Counted from the first letter of the stretch, positions 29,252-38,246 are shown. The stretch: 64,000 nucleotides of DNA from Nocardioides panacis (GCF_019039255.1 NZ_CP077062.1:434001-498000), one strand, 5' to 3'. Translations and numbers: made by a program. Notes: generated from the sequence alone by a model not told the origin.

Positions 29252-29839
29252 GTGAGCACTCTCATCGCGCCGCCGGAGCGGGTAGCTCGTCCCGGTCACC
29301 GTCAAGGGCGCCGCGCCCGGCGCGCCGAGCGCCGCCGGCTGCAGCGCCAGGACGCCCTGTCCGGTCGCCTCGCCGAGCTGCAGACCATCGACACCCTGCT
29401 CGAGCAGGCGGTCCAGGTCGTCGAGGCCGGTTGGGTCCAGGGCGCCTGGTTCACCGTCGCCACGGCCGGCGGGAGCCGCGCCGTGACGACGTACGACCTG
29501 AGCGCCGTCGTCAGCCAGCCGGTCACCGGCGCCTGCCTGGTCGGTGCCGTGGTGCACGCGGCGGGCGGCCCGGTCGAGGTCCGGTCGCAGCTCGTCCAGC
29601 GCACGCTCGACCTGGTCTGGCACGCCCTCCGTGAGGATCCCGGTCGCCCGGTCCGGTGGTGTCCCGGTCCGTGCACCCGCACCATGCACGTGCTCGAGAT
29701 GACGTTCTGGAACGACTCCCCGGGGCGCACGCAGGGCGAGGTCGTCGACCTGCTCCGCGCGGCCCGGCAGACCGCTGACGTGCAGCGGGACCTGTGCCGG
29801 TCCGAGCAGGCCGACCTCGTCGGCTCAGCTCGTCCGTGA
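29252..29839 (+). CDS. DUF6197-like protein
   Basis: 195 residues from GTG 29252, 5 bases after AGGAGG. A basic N-terminal stretch (GRRARRAERRRLQRQ) precedes a compact domain with TLLEQAVQVVEAGWVQGAW and ACLVGAVVHAAGG, which matches my recollection of DUF6197 proteins common in actinobacteria; their role is unknown. The last 15 bases overlap the end of the NYN gene on the other strand. The 117-base gap upstream shows no clear promoter. Confidence 0.65.
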   Translation: MSTLIAPPERVARPGHRQGRRARRAERRRLQRQDALSGRLAELQTIDTLLEQAVQVVEAGWVQGAWFTVATAGGSRAVTTYDLSAVVSQPVTGACLVGAVVHAAGGPVEVRSQLVQRTLDLVWHALREDPGRPVRWCPGPCTRTMHVLEMTFWNDSPGRTQGEVVDLLRAARQTADVQRDLCRSEQADLVGSARP

Positions 29840-30193
29840 GAGCAGCCAGGACGGCCCGACGGAGGAGCCGCCCGCCGCGGTGACCCGCTCGCGCAGCGCG
29901 CGGTCCGCGGTGACGACGACGACGTCGTCGCCGTGCGCCCTGCGGGCACGGACCTCCTCCACGACCGCGTCGTCGCCCGAGCCCGGGGCGTGCACCGTCT
30001 CGACGGCACCGTCCCGGCCCGCGGGCCGGCCGCTCGTGGCCCGTCCCTCGAGGACCAGCACCACGACGTCGTGGTCCAGGTCGGCCCGGGCGAGGGACGC
30101 GTGCAGACGCCCGGCCGCACCGGCGCGATCTCGCCACCAGCCGTTCGGGCGGCTCCCGACCACGTTCGCGCCGTCGACCACCAGCACTCGCAC
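29825..30193 (-). CDS. NYN/PIN-like domain protein (putative RNase)
   Basis: 122 residues from GTG 30193. VLVVDGANVVGSRPNGWW begins a PIN-like fold with the expected acidic residues: Asp6 in VVDGAN, then PGSGDDAVVEEV and VVTADRALRERV. These are the positions that bind metal in YacP/NYN nucleases. It is likely an RNA-cleaving or RNA-binding enzyme in the cytoplasm. It converges on and overlaps the DUF6197-like gene by 15 bases. Confidence 0.82.
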   Translation of the reverse strand: MRVLVVDGANVVGSRPNGWWRDRAGAAGRLHASLARADLDHDVVVLVLEGRATSGRPAGRDGAVETVHAPGSGDDAVVEEVRARRAHGDDVVVVTADRALRERVTAAGGSSVGPSWLLSRTS

Positions 30194-30295
30194 GCCGCCA
30201 GCCTAGTTGTGCTGACGTCTCGCGCGGGTGAGGGTGGGAGCTGTCCGACCGGGCCGCCGTACGACGGTCCCGGCACCGCAGGGGAGGAGGCGCAG

Positions 30296-31458
30296 GTGTC
30301 GCAGACGGAGCTGCCCTCGCGCGCCTCGGTCGTGATCGTCGGTGGCGGGGTCATGGGGCTCAGCACCGCCTACCACCTGGCCCGTGCCGGCGTCCCCGAC
30401 GTCGTCCTCGTCGAGAAGGGCGAGCTCGGCTCCGGCTCGACGAGCAAGGCCGCCGGCGGCGTGCGCGCCCAGTTCTCCGATGCGGTCAACATCGAGCTCG
30501 GCGCCCGCAGCCTGCGCGTCTTCGAGAGGTTCGGGGCGCTCTTCGACCAGGAGATCGACCTGCACCAGGTCGGCTACCTGTTCCTCCTGGAACGCCCCGA
30601 GCACGTCGAGGCCTTCGAGAAGAACGTCGCCCTGCAGAACGAGCTGGGCGTGCCCAGCCGGCTCGTCGACGTCGCCGAGGCGAAGGCCCTCTCGCCCCTG
30701 ATCAGCACCGAGGGGCTCCTCGCGGCGGCGTACTCGCCGACGGACGGGCACTGCACCCCCCGAGAGCGTCGTCAACGGCTACGCGGGCGCCGCGCGGCGT
30801 GCCGGCGCGTGCCTGGTCCGGCACTGCGCGGTCACCGCCATCGACTCCAGCGGGGGGGACCGTGACCCGGGTCGTGACCGAGCGGGGTGCGGTGGAGACC
30901 GGCACGGTCATCTGTACGGCGGGCGCCTGGTCGCAGCCGCTGGGCGCGATGGTCGGCGTCGAGCTGCCGGTGCAACCGCTGCGCCGGCAGGTCCTGACCA
31001 CCCGACCGGTGCCCGGCCTGGACCCGCGGACACCGTTCACCATCGACTTCTCCACGTCGTTCTACTTCCACGGCGAGGGCCGGGGCCTGCTGCTGGGCAT
31101 GTCCGACCCGCACGAGACCCCGGGCTTCAAGCTCACCGAGTCCGACGCCTGGCTGACCGGGCTCGGCGCCGCGATCGAGCGGCGCGCCCCCGGCATCGGC
31201 GAGCTCGGGCTCGGACCCGGCTGGGCCGGGCTCTACGAGATGACCCCGGACCACAACGCGCTGGTCGGCGAGGCGGAGGGAGTCTCCCGCTTCCTCTACG
31301 CCACCGGCTTCTCCGGCCACGGCTTCCTGATGGGACCGGCGATCGGTGAGGTGATGCGCGACCTGTACCTCGGCCGGCCGCCCGTCGTGGACGTCAGCCC
31401 GCTGACCGCGGGACGCTTCGCCGGCCCGGGTCTGCGTCCCGAGCTCAACATCGTCTAG
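30296..31458 (+). pseudogene. FAD-dependent amino/imino-acid oxidase (DAO family), two frame shifts (likely sequence errors)
   Basis: Correcting both gives about 386 residues. FAD site SVVIVGGGVMGLSTAYHLA, then SGSTSKAAGGVRAQF and the C-terminal TGFSGHGFLMGPAIGEVM, as in sarcosine/pipecolate/glycine oxidases of the DAO family. The frame changes at six C 30756-30761 (HCTPESVVNGY when five) and at seven G 30852-30858 (DSSGGTVTRV when six). GTG 30296 follows GGGGAGGAGG. It lies 52 bases upstream of an aminoadipate-semialdehyde dehydrogenase and then an HglS-type gene, so oxidation of pipecolate to the piperideine carboxylate is the most economical role; sarcosine-like substrates are the alternative. 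Confidence 0.82.
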
Positions 31459-31510
31459 CCCGACCACCCCCTTCGAGGCCCCGACCCAGAGCGTCACCAG
31501 AGGAGCACCC

Positions 31511-33052
31511 ATGATCGGCACCATGCGACAGATCCCCAGCGGCTCGGCCCTGCACCGGCTCGCGCTCGACACGGCCACCCGCTGCGGGGTCGACGTGGGC
31601 GCCGTGGCCGGCGACGTGATGACCGTCTCGCCGGTCAACGGTGAACGGCTCGTCGACGTCGGCTGGAGCGACGGCGCCGCGGTCGACGACGCCGTCACCC
31701 GTGCCCAGGCAGCCTTCGTGCAGTGGCGCCGCGTCCCGGCCCCGGCCCGGGGTGCGCTAGTCAAGCGGCTCGGCGAGCTGCTGGCCGTGCACAAGGACGA
31801 CCTCGCGACGCTGATCAGTCTCGAGGTCGGCAAGATCACCTCCGAGGCCCGCGGTGAGGTGCAGGAGATGATCGACATCTGCGACTTCGCGGTCGGCCTC
31901 TCCCGGCAGCTCTACGGCCGCACCATGCCCTCCGAGCGCCCGGGGCACCGGCTGATGGAGACCTGGCACCCGCTGGGCGTGGTCGGTGTCATCAGCGCCT
32001 TCAACTTCCCCGCAGCGGTGTGGTCCTGGAACACCGCGGTCGCCCTGGTGTGCGGCGACCCGGTCATCTGGAAGCCGTCGGAGCTGGCTCCGCTCACCGC
32101 ACTCGCCAGCCACGCGATCCTGACCCAGGCGATCGCCGACTGCGGGGCGCCCGCCGACCTCACCCAGGTGCTCGTCGGGGGCGCGGACGTCGGCGAGGCG
32201 CTGGTGGACCACGCCGGCGTCGCCCTGCTCAGCGCGACCGGCTCGACCCGCATGGGCCGGGCGGTCGGACCGCGCGTCGCGGACCGCTTCGGCCGCTCGC
32301 TGCTCGAGCTCGGGGGCAACAACGCCGCGGTCGTGAGCCCGACCGCGGACCTCGACCTGACCACCCGCGGGGTGGTGTTCTCCGCGGCGGGCACGGCCGG
32401 CCAGCGGTGCACGACCATGCGCCGGGTCATCGCCCACCGCAGCGTCGTCGACGAGCTCACCGACCGCCTGTCCTCCGCCTACGCGCGCCTGCCGATCGGC
32501 AACCCCCTCGAGGACGGCACCCTGGTCGGGCCGCTCATCCACCGCGCTGCCTACGAGGGCATGGAGCGGGCCGTCGAGCAGGCCGTCGACGAGGGCGGCA
32601 AGCTCGTCGCCGGTGGTGGCCGCGACCTCGAGGAGGCCGCCCCCGACGCGTTCTACGCCCGGCCCGCAATCGTGCGCATCGACCGGCAGACCGACGTCGT
32701 GGCCCGCGAGACGTTCGCGCCGCTGCTCTACGTGCTGCCCTACGACGACTTCGAGGAGGCCGTCGCGCTGAACAACGCCGTACCCCAGGGGCTGTCCTCG
32801 AGCGTGTTCACCTCGGACCAGGCCGAGGCGGAGAAGTTCCTGTCCGCCGAAGGGTCCGACTGCGGGATCGTCAACGTCAACATCGGGACGTCCGGCGCCG
32901 AGATCGGTGGTGCGTTCGGCGGGGAGAAGGAGACCGGCGGTGGCCGCGAGTCGGGCTCCGACGCCTGGCGTGCCTACATGCGCCGGGCGACCAACACCGT
33001 CAACTACTCCGGCGAGCTGCCCCTCGCCCAGGGCGTGAGCTTCACGGTCTGA
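31511..33052 (+). CDS. amaB: L-aminoadipate-semialdehyde dehydrogenase-like (ALDH7) enzyme
   Basis: 513 residues from ATG 31511 with AGAGGAG upstream. NAD-dependent aldehyde dehydrogenase: FNFPAAVWSWN, catalytic Glu in LLELGGNNAAVV, catalytic Cys in GTAGQRCTTMRR, and the near-terminal SDAWRAYMRRATNTVNYS, typical of the antiquitin (ALDH7) group, which oxidises alpha-aminoadipate semialdehyde. It sits between the FAD oxidase and the 2-oxoadipate enzyme, matching the order of the Pseudomonas lysine route (AmaA, AmaB, HglS). The gene symbol is assigned by that context and could instead be a general ALDH7. Confidence 0.88.
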   Translation: MIGTMRQIPSGSALHRLALDTATRCGVDVGAVAGDVMTVSPVNGERLVDVGWSDGAAVDDAVTRAQAAFVQWRRVPAPARGALVKRLGELLAVHKDDLATLISLEVGKITSEARGEVQEMIDICDFAVGLSRQLYGRTMPSERPGHRLMETWHPLGVVGVISAFNFPAAVWSWNTAVALVCGDPVIWKPSELAPLTALASHAILTQAIADCGAPADLTQVLVGGADVGEALVDHAGVALLSATGSTRMGRAVGPRVADRFGRSLLELGGNNAAVVSPTADLDLTTRGVVFSAAGTAGQRCTTMRRVIAHRSVVDELTDRLSSAYARLPIGNPLEDGTLVGPLIHRAAYEGMERAVEQAVDEGGKLVAGGGRDLEEAAPDAFYARPAIVRIDRQTDVVARETFAPLLYVLPYDDFEEAVALNNAVPQGLSSSVFTSDQAEAEKFLSAEGSDCGIVNVNIGTSGAEIGGAFGGEKETGGGRESGSDAWRAYMRRATNTVNYSGELPLAQGVSFTV

Positions 33053-33080
33053 CGGACGCAGGAAGACCGAGGTGACGTCG

Positions 33081-34535
33081 ATGAGCACTGCCCGGACGGT
33101 GAGCAGCACCGAGCTGCGCACCCGGTTCGCAGCCCGCCTCTCGCAGCTGTACGGCGCCGAGGTGCCCGCCTACCGGACGCTGGTCGAGGTCTCCCAGGAG
33201 GTGAACCAGCGCGTCGTCGCGCGCGAGGGCGCCGAGGCCGAGCGCCTGGGCAGCATCGACCGGGTCACCGCGGAACGGCACGGCGCGATCCGGGTGGGCA
33301 CGCCCCGGGAGCTGGCCCAGGTGGCCCGGGTGTTCGGTGCCCTGGGCATGACGCCGTGCGGGTTCTACGACCTGCGCGACGCGGCGCCGGCCGCGATCCC
33401 CGTCGTCTCGACCGCCTTCCGTCCCCGGGACCGTGCCGAGCTGGCCGCGAACCCGTTCCGGGTGTTCACCTCGATGCTGGTCCCCGAGGACCGACGGTTC
33501 TTCGACCCGGACCTCGAGGAGCGGCTGCGCAGGTTCCTGGCCGCCCGGGAGCTCTTCCCCGCCGAGCTCCTGGCCCTGGCGGACGTCGCGCTCGAGCACG
33601 GCGGGCTCCCGGCCGCCGACGCGGACCGGTACCTCGACCTGGCCGCCGGCTCCTTCGCGCTCTCCACCGATCCGGTCGACCGGGCCTGGTACACCGAGCT
33701 CGAGCACGTCTCCGGCGTCGCGGCCGACATCGGCGGGGTGACGTCGACGCACGTCAACCACCTCACCCCCCGGGTGCTCGACATCGACGACCTCTACACG
33801 TCCATGCAGGCCCGCGGGATCGAAATGATCGACGAGATCCAGGGGCCGCCGCGGTGGGACGGCCCGGACGTGCTGCTGCGGCAGACCTCGTTCCGCGCCC
33901 TGGCCGAGCCGCGCACCTTCTCCGAGGCCGACGGGACGCTCGCGCAGGGGGCGCTGCGGGTCAGGTTCGGCGAGGTCGAGGCCCGGGGCATCGCGCTCAC
34001 CCCGGCCGGCCGGGACCGCTACGACGAGCTGGTCGCCGAGGTGGACCGGCGGCTGGCCGACGACCCCGGGAGCCGCCGCGCCGACGTGGCACCGCAGGTG
34101 TGGAGCGAGGGGCTGCCGGCCACGGAGCGCGGCCTGTGCCTGGCCGGTCTGGGCTTCTTCACGTTCCGCGTCGACGGCGACGTCGCGGCCGGGCGCACGA
34201 CCCGGGAGCAGGGTGCCGCGCTGGCGCAGGGGGACCTCGACACGCTGGTCCGCGCCGGCGTGCTGCACCCCGACCCGATCGTCTACGAGGACTTCCTGCC
34301 GCGCTCGGCGGCCGGCATCTTCGCCTCGAACCTGACCGGCGGCGGGGCCGTGGACGCCGAGCAGGGCGGGGCCGAGCGCGACGCGGACTGGATGGCCGAC
34401 GTGATGGGCCGGCCGGTCGACGTGCCCGAGGAGGTCTACGCCCGGGAGGCGGCAGCGTCCCTCCGCGCGGCCGAGCAGGTCCTGGGTCGCCGGATCGGCC
34501 CCGCGACGGGAGCTGGCGTGCCGCAGGACGGGTGA
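33081..34535 (+). CDS. hglS: 2-oxoadipate dioxygenase/decarboxylase, HglS (DUF1338) type
   Basis: 484 residues from ATG 33081 (GAGGTG 7 bases upstream; the in-frame GTG 33072 behind AGGAAG is equally possible). The DUF1338 family has a VOC-derived metal site. Here HGAIR gives the His and the Arg four residues later that bind metal and substrate in Pseudomonas HglS, STHVNHLTPR gives the second His, and the Glu in RFGEVEARG fits the third ligand. HglS converts 2-oxoadipate to D-2-hydroxyglutarate and CO2 in lysine breakdown. It is 28 bases downstream of the ALDH7 gene on the same strand. The next expected enzyme, D-2-hydroxyglutarate dehydrogenase, is not in the window. Confidence 0.85.
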   Translation: MSTARTVSSTELRTRFAARLSQLYGAEVPAYRTLVEVSQEVNQRVVAREGAEAERLGSIDRVTAERHGAIRVGTPRELAQVARVFGALGMTPCGFYDLRDAAPAAIPVVSTAFRPRDRAELAANPFRVFTSMLVPEDRRFFDPDLEERLRRFLAARELFPAELLALADVALEHGGLPAADADRYLDLAAGSFALSTDPVDRAWYTELEHVSGVAADIGGVTSTHVNHLTPRVLDIDDLYTSMQARGIEMIDEIQGPPRWDGPDVLLRQTSFRALAEPRTFSEADGTLAQGALRVRFGEVEARGIALTPAGRDRYDELVAEVDRRLADDPGSRRADVAPQVWSEGLPATERGLCLAGLGFFTFRVDGDVAAGRTTREQGAALAQGDLDTLVRAGVLHPDPIVYEDFLPRSAAGIFASNLTGGGAVDAEQGGAERDADWMADVMGRPVDVPEEVYAREAAASLRAAEQVLGRRIGPATGAGVPQDG

Positions 34536-34657
34536 CCTACCCGTTCCGGGGGCGCAGCCGGGTGGCGCGGGGGAGCCTCCGGTCCATGCGCACGCGGTCC
34601 GTGCGGGCTGTCGACGCACCGGCCGGGCCGCCGTACCGTGGTGGGGAGGAGAGGGCG

Positions 34658-35971
34658 ATGACGACGGAGCGCGCCACGTGCGTGGTGGTCGGCGGCGGTC
34701 CCGCCGGCATGGTGCTGGGCCTGCTGCTCGCGCGGGCCGGGGTCGAGGTGCAGGTGCTCGAGAAGCACCGGGACTTCCTGCGCGACTTCCGGGGCGACAC
34801 GGTGCACCCCTCCACCCTGGAGCTGGTCGACGAGCTCGGGCTGGGGGACCGCTTCGGCAGCCTGCCGTACAGCCAGGTGGACAAGGTCGAGTTCCCGGCC
34901 GGGGAGGGCCGCACCGTGGTGGTGGCCGACTTCCGCGGGCTCCGGGTCCGGCACCCGTACGTCGCGATGGTGCCGCAGTGGGACCTGCTCGACCTGCTCG
35001 CCGACGCCGCGAAGGAGGAGCCGACCTTCACGCTGCGGATGAGCACCGAGGTGACCGGCCTGGTCCGGGAGGCCGGCCGGGTCCGCGGGGTGGTGTACCG
35101 CGCGCCGGACGGCGCCACCGGACAGGTCCGCGCGGACCTGGTGGTGGCGTGCGACGGCCGGTGGTCGGTCGTCCGGCAGCGGGCCGACCTGCGGCCGCAC
35201 GAGTACCGTGTCCCGCTCGACGCCTGGTGGTTCCGCCTCCCGCGGACGTCCCAGGACAGCCAGAACGCCCTCACCCCGCGCGCGGGTCCGGGTCGGTTCG
35301 CCGTGGTGATCCCGCGTACCGACTTCCTCCAGATCGCCTACGTCGCCCGCAAGGGCACGGATCCCCAGCTGCGCGGCCGCGGGATCGAGTCGTTCCGGCA
35401 CGACGTCGCGGACCTGATGCCGGAGCTCGCGGACCGGGTCGGCGCCATCGCCTCGATGGACGACGTGTTGCACCTCGACGTGCGGCTGAACCGGCTCCGG
35501 CGCTGGCACGTGGACGGCCTGCTGTGCATCGGCGACGCGGCGCACGCCATGTCACCGGTCGGCGGCGTCGGGATCAACCTGGCGGTGCAGGACGCGGTGG
35601 CGGCCGCGACCCTGCTGGCGGGCCCGTTGCTGCGGGGCGCGGTGACCACGCGTGAGCTCGCGGCCGTGCGGAGGCGCCGGCTGTCGGCGACGGTCGCGGT
35701 CCAATCCCTGCAGCGGATGATGCACCGGGGCCTGGTGCAGCCGATCCTGGACGGACGGCGCCTGGGGCCACCCGCGCCGGTGCTCGCGGTGCTCGAGCAC
35801 GTCCCGCGTGCGTCGTACCTGACGGCCTACCTGATCGGGGTCGGGATCCGGCCCGAGCACGCGCCGCCGTTCGCGGCCCGCCCCACCCCCGGGGTCCCGG
35901 TCGCGGACCGCAGGAGGGTCGGTCCGAGCCGCCTCGCGAGCCGCCTGCCCGGCCGCCGGCTGGCCCGGTGA
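34658..35971 (+). CDS. FAD-dependent aromatic-type monooxygenase
   Basis: 437 residues from ATG 34658 behind GGGGAGGAGAGGG. Class A flavoprotein monooxygenase: GxGxxG in CVVVGGGPAGMVLGLLLA, the DG motif in VACDGRWSVVRQ and the GD motif in CIGDAAHAMSPVGGVGINLA. This family hydroxylates phenols or polyketide-like substrates using NAD(P)H and O2. The 122-base gap from hglS argues for a separate transcript. A 14-base string (CCGGGCCGCCGTAC) found upstream of the FAD oxidase at 30249 recurs here at 34623. Substrate unknown. Confidence 0.88.
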   Translation: MTTERATCVVVGGGPAGMVLGLLLARAGVEVQVLEKHRDFLRDFRGDTVHPSTLELVDELGLGDRFGSLPYSQVDKVEFPAGEGRTVVVADFRGLRVRHPYVAMVPQWDLLDLLADAAKEEPTFTLRMSTEVTGLVREAGRVRGVVYRAPDGATGQVRADLVVACDGRWSVVRQRADLRPHEYRVPLDAWWFRLPRTSQDSQNALTPRAGPGRFAVVIPRTDFLQIAYVARKGTDPQLRGRGIESFRHDVADLMPELADRVGAIASMDDVLHLDVRLNRLRRWHVDGLLCIGDAAHAMSPVGGVGINLAVQDAVAAATLLAGPLLRGAVTTRELAAVRRRRLSATVAVQSLQRMMHRGLVQPILDGRRLGPPAPVLAVLEHVPRASYLTAYLIGVGIRPEHAPPFAARPTPGVPVADRRRVGPSRLASRLPGRRLAR

Positions 35972-35986
35972 CCCGCGGGCGGATCC

Positions 35987-36232
35987 TCAGTCCGCACCGC
36001 TGTCCCGGTCGGCGAGAAAGGCCATCCAGGCGGCGTCGCCGGAGCTGATCCGGTCGACCTCCTCGCCGGCGTCGCAGCGGAGCAGCGCCACCGTGACCGT
36101 CGTCGGGTGCCGGGCGAGCACGCGCCAGACGCCGCCGGACTGCTGCCACCGGAGCAGGGTGTCGACCAGATCCTGGCCCGTGCCGCCGTCGTCCCGCACC
36201 TGTCCGCCACCTCCGGCCGCGTCGTTGATCAC
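35987..36232 (-). CDS. Small conserved actinobacterial protein of unknown function
   Basis: 81 residues from GTG 36232. LVDTLLRWQQSGGVWRVL followed by VTVALLRCDAGEEVDRI matches a small soluble protein I recall from many actinobacteria, with no known role. It contains one cysteine and no membrane segment. It converges on the monooxygenase gene and is divergent from the decayed regulator that follows. Confidence 0.6.
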   Translation of the reverse strand: MINDAAGGGGQVRDDGGTGQDLVDTLLRWQQSGGVWRVLARHPTTVTVALLRCDAGEEVDRISSGDAAWMAFLADRDSGAD

Positions 36233-36240
36233 CGTGGGCC

Positions 36241-36834
36241 CAGTGTCCCGCAGGACCGCGTCCCTCAGGATCGCCGGACCGGGCCGAGCTCACGCGCGCC
36301 GAACACCCGGGCCAGCCGCCGACGGCCGCGTTCCCCCTGGACCGGCTGGTCGAGGAGGGACTCCTCGACGCGGTCCACCAGCGGCTCTCGGGGCGCACCG
36401 GTCCGGGTGCCGGTAGACCGTCGAAGCTGTACCTGCGGTCCGCGCACGAGGTGGAGGTGTCGTTGCCGCAACGTCGCTACGAGCCGGCCGCCGCGCTGCT
36501 TGCGGCCGCCATCGAGGAGGCCGAAGCCCAGGCCGACCGGTCCGCGAGGCGGTCGCCGACCGGGCGCGCGACGCGGGTCGGCAGAGGGGCCGGACGGCCG
36601 GGACGAGCGACCCGGTGCGGGTCCTCGAGGCACACGGCTTCGAGCCGCGGTCGGAGCAGGGGCCGTCCGGCTGGGCAACTGCCCGTTCCACCACCTCGCC
36701 CGGCGGCACACCGACCTGGTCTGCGGGATGAACCTGCACCTGCTGCAGGGGCTGCTCGAGGGGCTCGGGGCGGCGTACACAGCCACCCTGGCACCGAGTC
36801 CGGACCACTGCTGCGTGGTGCTCGAACCGGTCTG
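36241..36834 (+). pseudogene. Decayed helix-turn-helix regulator of the ArsR/MarR-like metal-cysteine type
   Basis: Three pieces in different frames read in order FPLDRLVEEGLLDAVHQRL with GAGRPSKLYLRS, then REAVADRARDAGRQRG with VRVLEAHGFEP, then VRLGNCPFHHLARRHTDLVC and NLHLLQGLLEGLG to the stop. The C-terminal NCPFH-CxM pattern is that of a family of HTH regulators with a cysteine/histidine site. Single missing bases near 36530-36540 and in GGGG at 36659-36662 explain the frame changes. In addition the first recognition helices of the winged helix are missing and no start codon is in frame, so unlike the other broken genes this one looks truly defective. Confidence 0.6.
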
Positions 36835-36903
36835 ACGGCCCGTGCGGGGCGGTCGGTGAACGTGCAATCATGCGGGGACGAGTGGAACTGCAGGGAGTTG
36901 CGC

Positions 36904-38232
36904 GTGGACCTCAACGGGCGCGGCCCGGACGTGGCAGCCGTGGCGAAGCTGTTGGACGCTGCTGAGGCCTCCCCTCCGGTCGAGGCCGTCGAGGCGGTCA
37001 CCCGCGAGCTGGGCGAGGCCCTCGGCGCCGCGGCCGTGTCGTTCCTGATCGCCGACCTGTCGGGGCGTGCGGTCGTGCGGCTCGTGCACGTGGAGGTGTG
37101 GAGCGCCCGGGAGCCGGACGGCGGCGCGAGCCTCTCGAGCGGGGAGCGCCGGGAGGCGGCCGAGTCCGCGACCGTGATGCCGTTCGACGGCGGTCCGACC
37201 GAGCAGGCGGTCCGCACCCAGCAGGTGATGGTGCTGCCCCCGGACGGGGCTCCCGCCGGGTTCGAGGGCGCGGCGCTCTGGCGGGTGCTGGCCCCGGTGA
37301 CCGAGCGCGGGGAGGTGATCGGCCTCCTGGAGTTCCTGCTCCCGGAGGAGCCCGCGTCGGAGACGGTGCGTGAGATCAGGAGCCTGGCGCACATGCTGGC
37401 GTTCGTCGTCATCGCCAACCGCCGGCACACCGATCTCTACGAGTGGCGGCAGCGCACCCGCCCGCTCAGCCTGTCGGCGGAGATCCAGCACCGGTTGCTG
37501 CCCGGACCACAGACCTGCGAGGCCGGGGCGTTCACGCTGGCCGGGTGGCTGGAGCCGGCCGCCGGGATCGCCGGCGACACCTTCGACTTCAGCCTGGCGC
37601 GCGACCTGCTGCACCTGTCCATCACCGACGCGATGGGGCACGGCGTGGCCGCCGCGCTGAACGCCACCCTGTGCGTCGGGAGCCTGCGCAACGCGCGCAG
37701 CGAGGGCACGTCGCTGCTCGGCCAGGTCGCCTCGACGAACACCGCGCTGGTGCAGCACGCCGGGAACGCCGGGCTGGAGGACTTCGTCACGGGGCTGGTG
37801 GGCCGCCTCGACCTGCGCACGGGGTCGCTCGAGATGGTCAACGCCGGCCACGTCGCGCCCTACCTCGCACGAGCGGCACAGGTCACCGCCCTCGACCTGC
37901 CGGTCGACCTCCCGCTGGGGCTGTTCCCCGACTCCGCCTACCGCAGCAGCAGCACGCCCCTGCAACCCGGTGACCGGCTCGTGCTGGTCACGGACGGGAT
38001 GCTGGAGCGGAACGCCGCCCACGTCGACCTGGAGTCGGCGATCCGGGAGACGCGCACCCTGCACCCGCGCGAGGCGGTCCGCGCGTTGGCCGACCGCACC
38101 CTGGTCGCCACCGGACGCGACCTCAAGGACGACGCCACCATCCTGTGTCTCGACTGGCACGGTGGGCACGGCGCCGACCGCCACACCGACCAGGGAGCCG
38201 ACGTGGCCCGCGCGAGCGGTCCGACGTCCTGA
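36904..38232 (+). CDS. SpoIIE-type PP2C serine phosphatase with N-terminal GAF-like region
   Basis: 442 residues from GTG 36904 (AGGGAG 6 bases upstream); the frame is open far upstream into the decayed regulator but without support. The N-terminal half (to about 190) has GAF-like strands (VSFLIADLSGRAVVRLVHV, WRVLAPVTERGEVIGLLEF). The phosphatase domain (about 205-425) has SAEIQHRLLPG, AGDTFDF, ITDAMGHGVAAAL, MVNAGHVAPYL and LVTDGMLERN, with metal-binding Asp residues present. The first motif is GDTFD rather than the more usual GGD(W/Y)YD. Such enzymes dephosphorylate anti-anti-sigma factors to release stress sigma factors. An RsbW-like kinase gene converges on it 14 bases away, giving a likely partner-switch pair. 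Confidence 0.88.
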   Translation: MDLNGRGPDVAAVAKLLDAAEASPPVEAVEAVTRELGEALGAAAVSFLIADLSGRAVVRLVHVEVWSAREPDGGASLSSGERREAAESATVMPFDGGPTEQAVRTQQVMVLPPDGAPAGFEGAALWRVLAPVTERGEVIGLLEFLLPEEPASETVREIRSLAHMLAFVVIANRRHTDLYEWRQRTRPLSLSAEIQHRLLPGPQTCEAGAFTLAGWLEPAAGIAGDTFDFSLARDLLHLSITDAMGHGVAAALNATLCVGSLRNARSEGTSLLGQVASTNTALVQHAGNAGLEDFVTGLVGRLDLRTGSLEMVNAGHVAPYLARAAQVTALDLPVDLPLGLFPDSAYRSSSTPLQPGDRLVLVTDGMLERNAAHVDLESAIRETRTLHPREAVRALADRTLVATGRDLKDDATILCLDWHGGHGADRHTDQGADVARASGPTS

Positions 38233-38246
38233 CCGTCACCCACGGG

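Noticed and set aside
26246-29689. A minus-strand open frame of about 1147 codons opposite the toroid and MFS genes
   Set aside because: His/Arg/Gln-rich shadow composition; the opposite strand carries genes with clear motifs and ribosome sites.
9532-31458. Programmed ribosomal frameshifting as the reason for the split genes
   Set aside because: Shifts occur in unrelated genes at simple G/C runs, without slippery heptamers or fixed positions, and four in one gene. Sequence error is simpler.
36451-36903. Extending the PP2C phosphatase start upstream in the same frame
   Set aside because: That part overlaps the decayed regulator in another frame and lacks phosphatase-type sequence; GTG 36904 has a good ribosome site.
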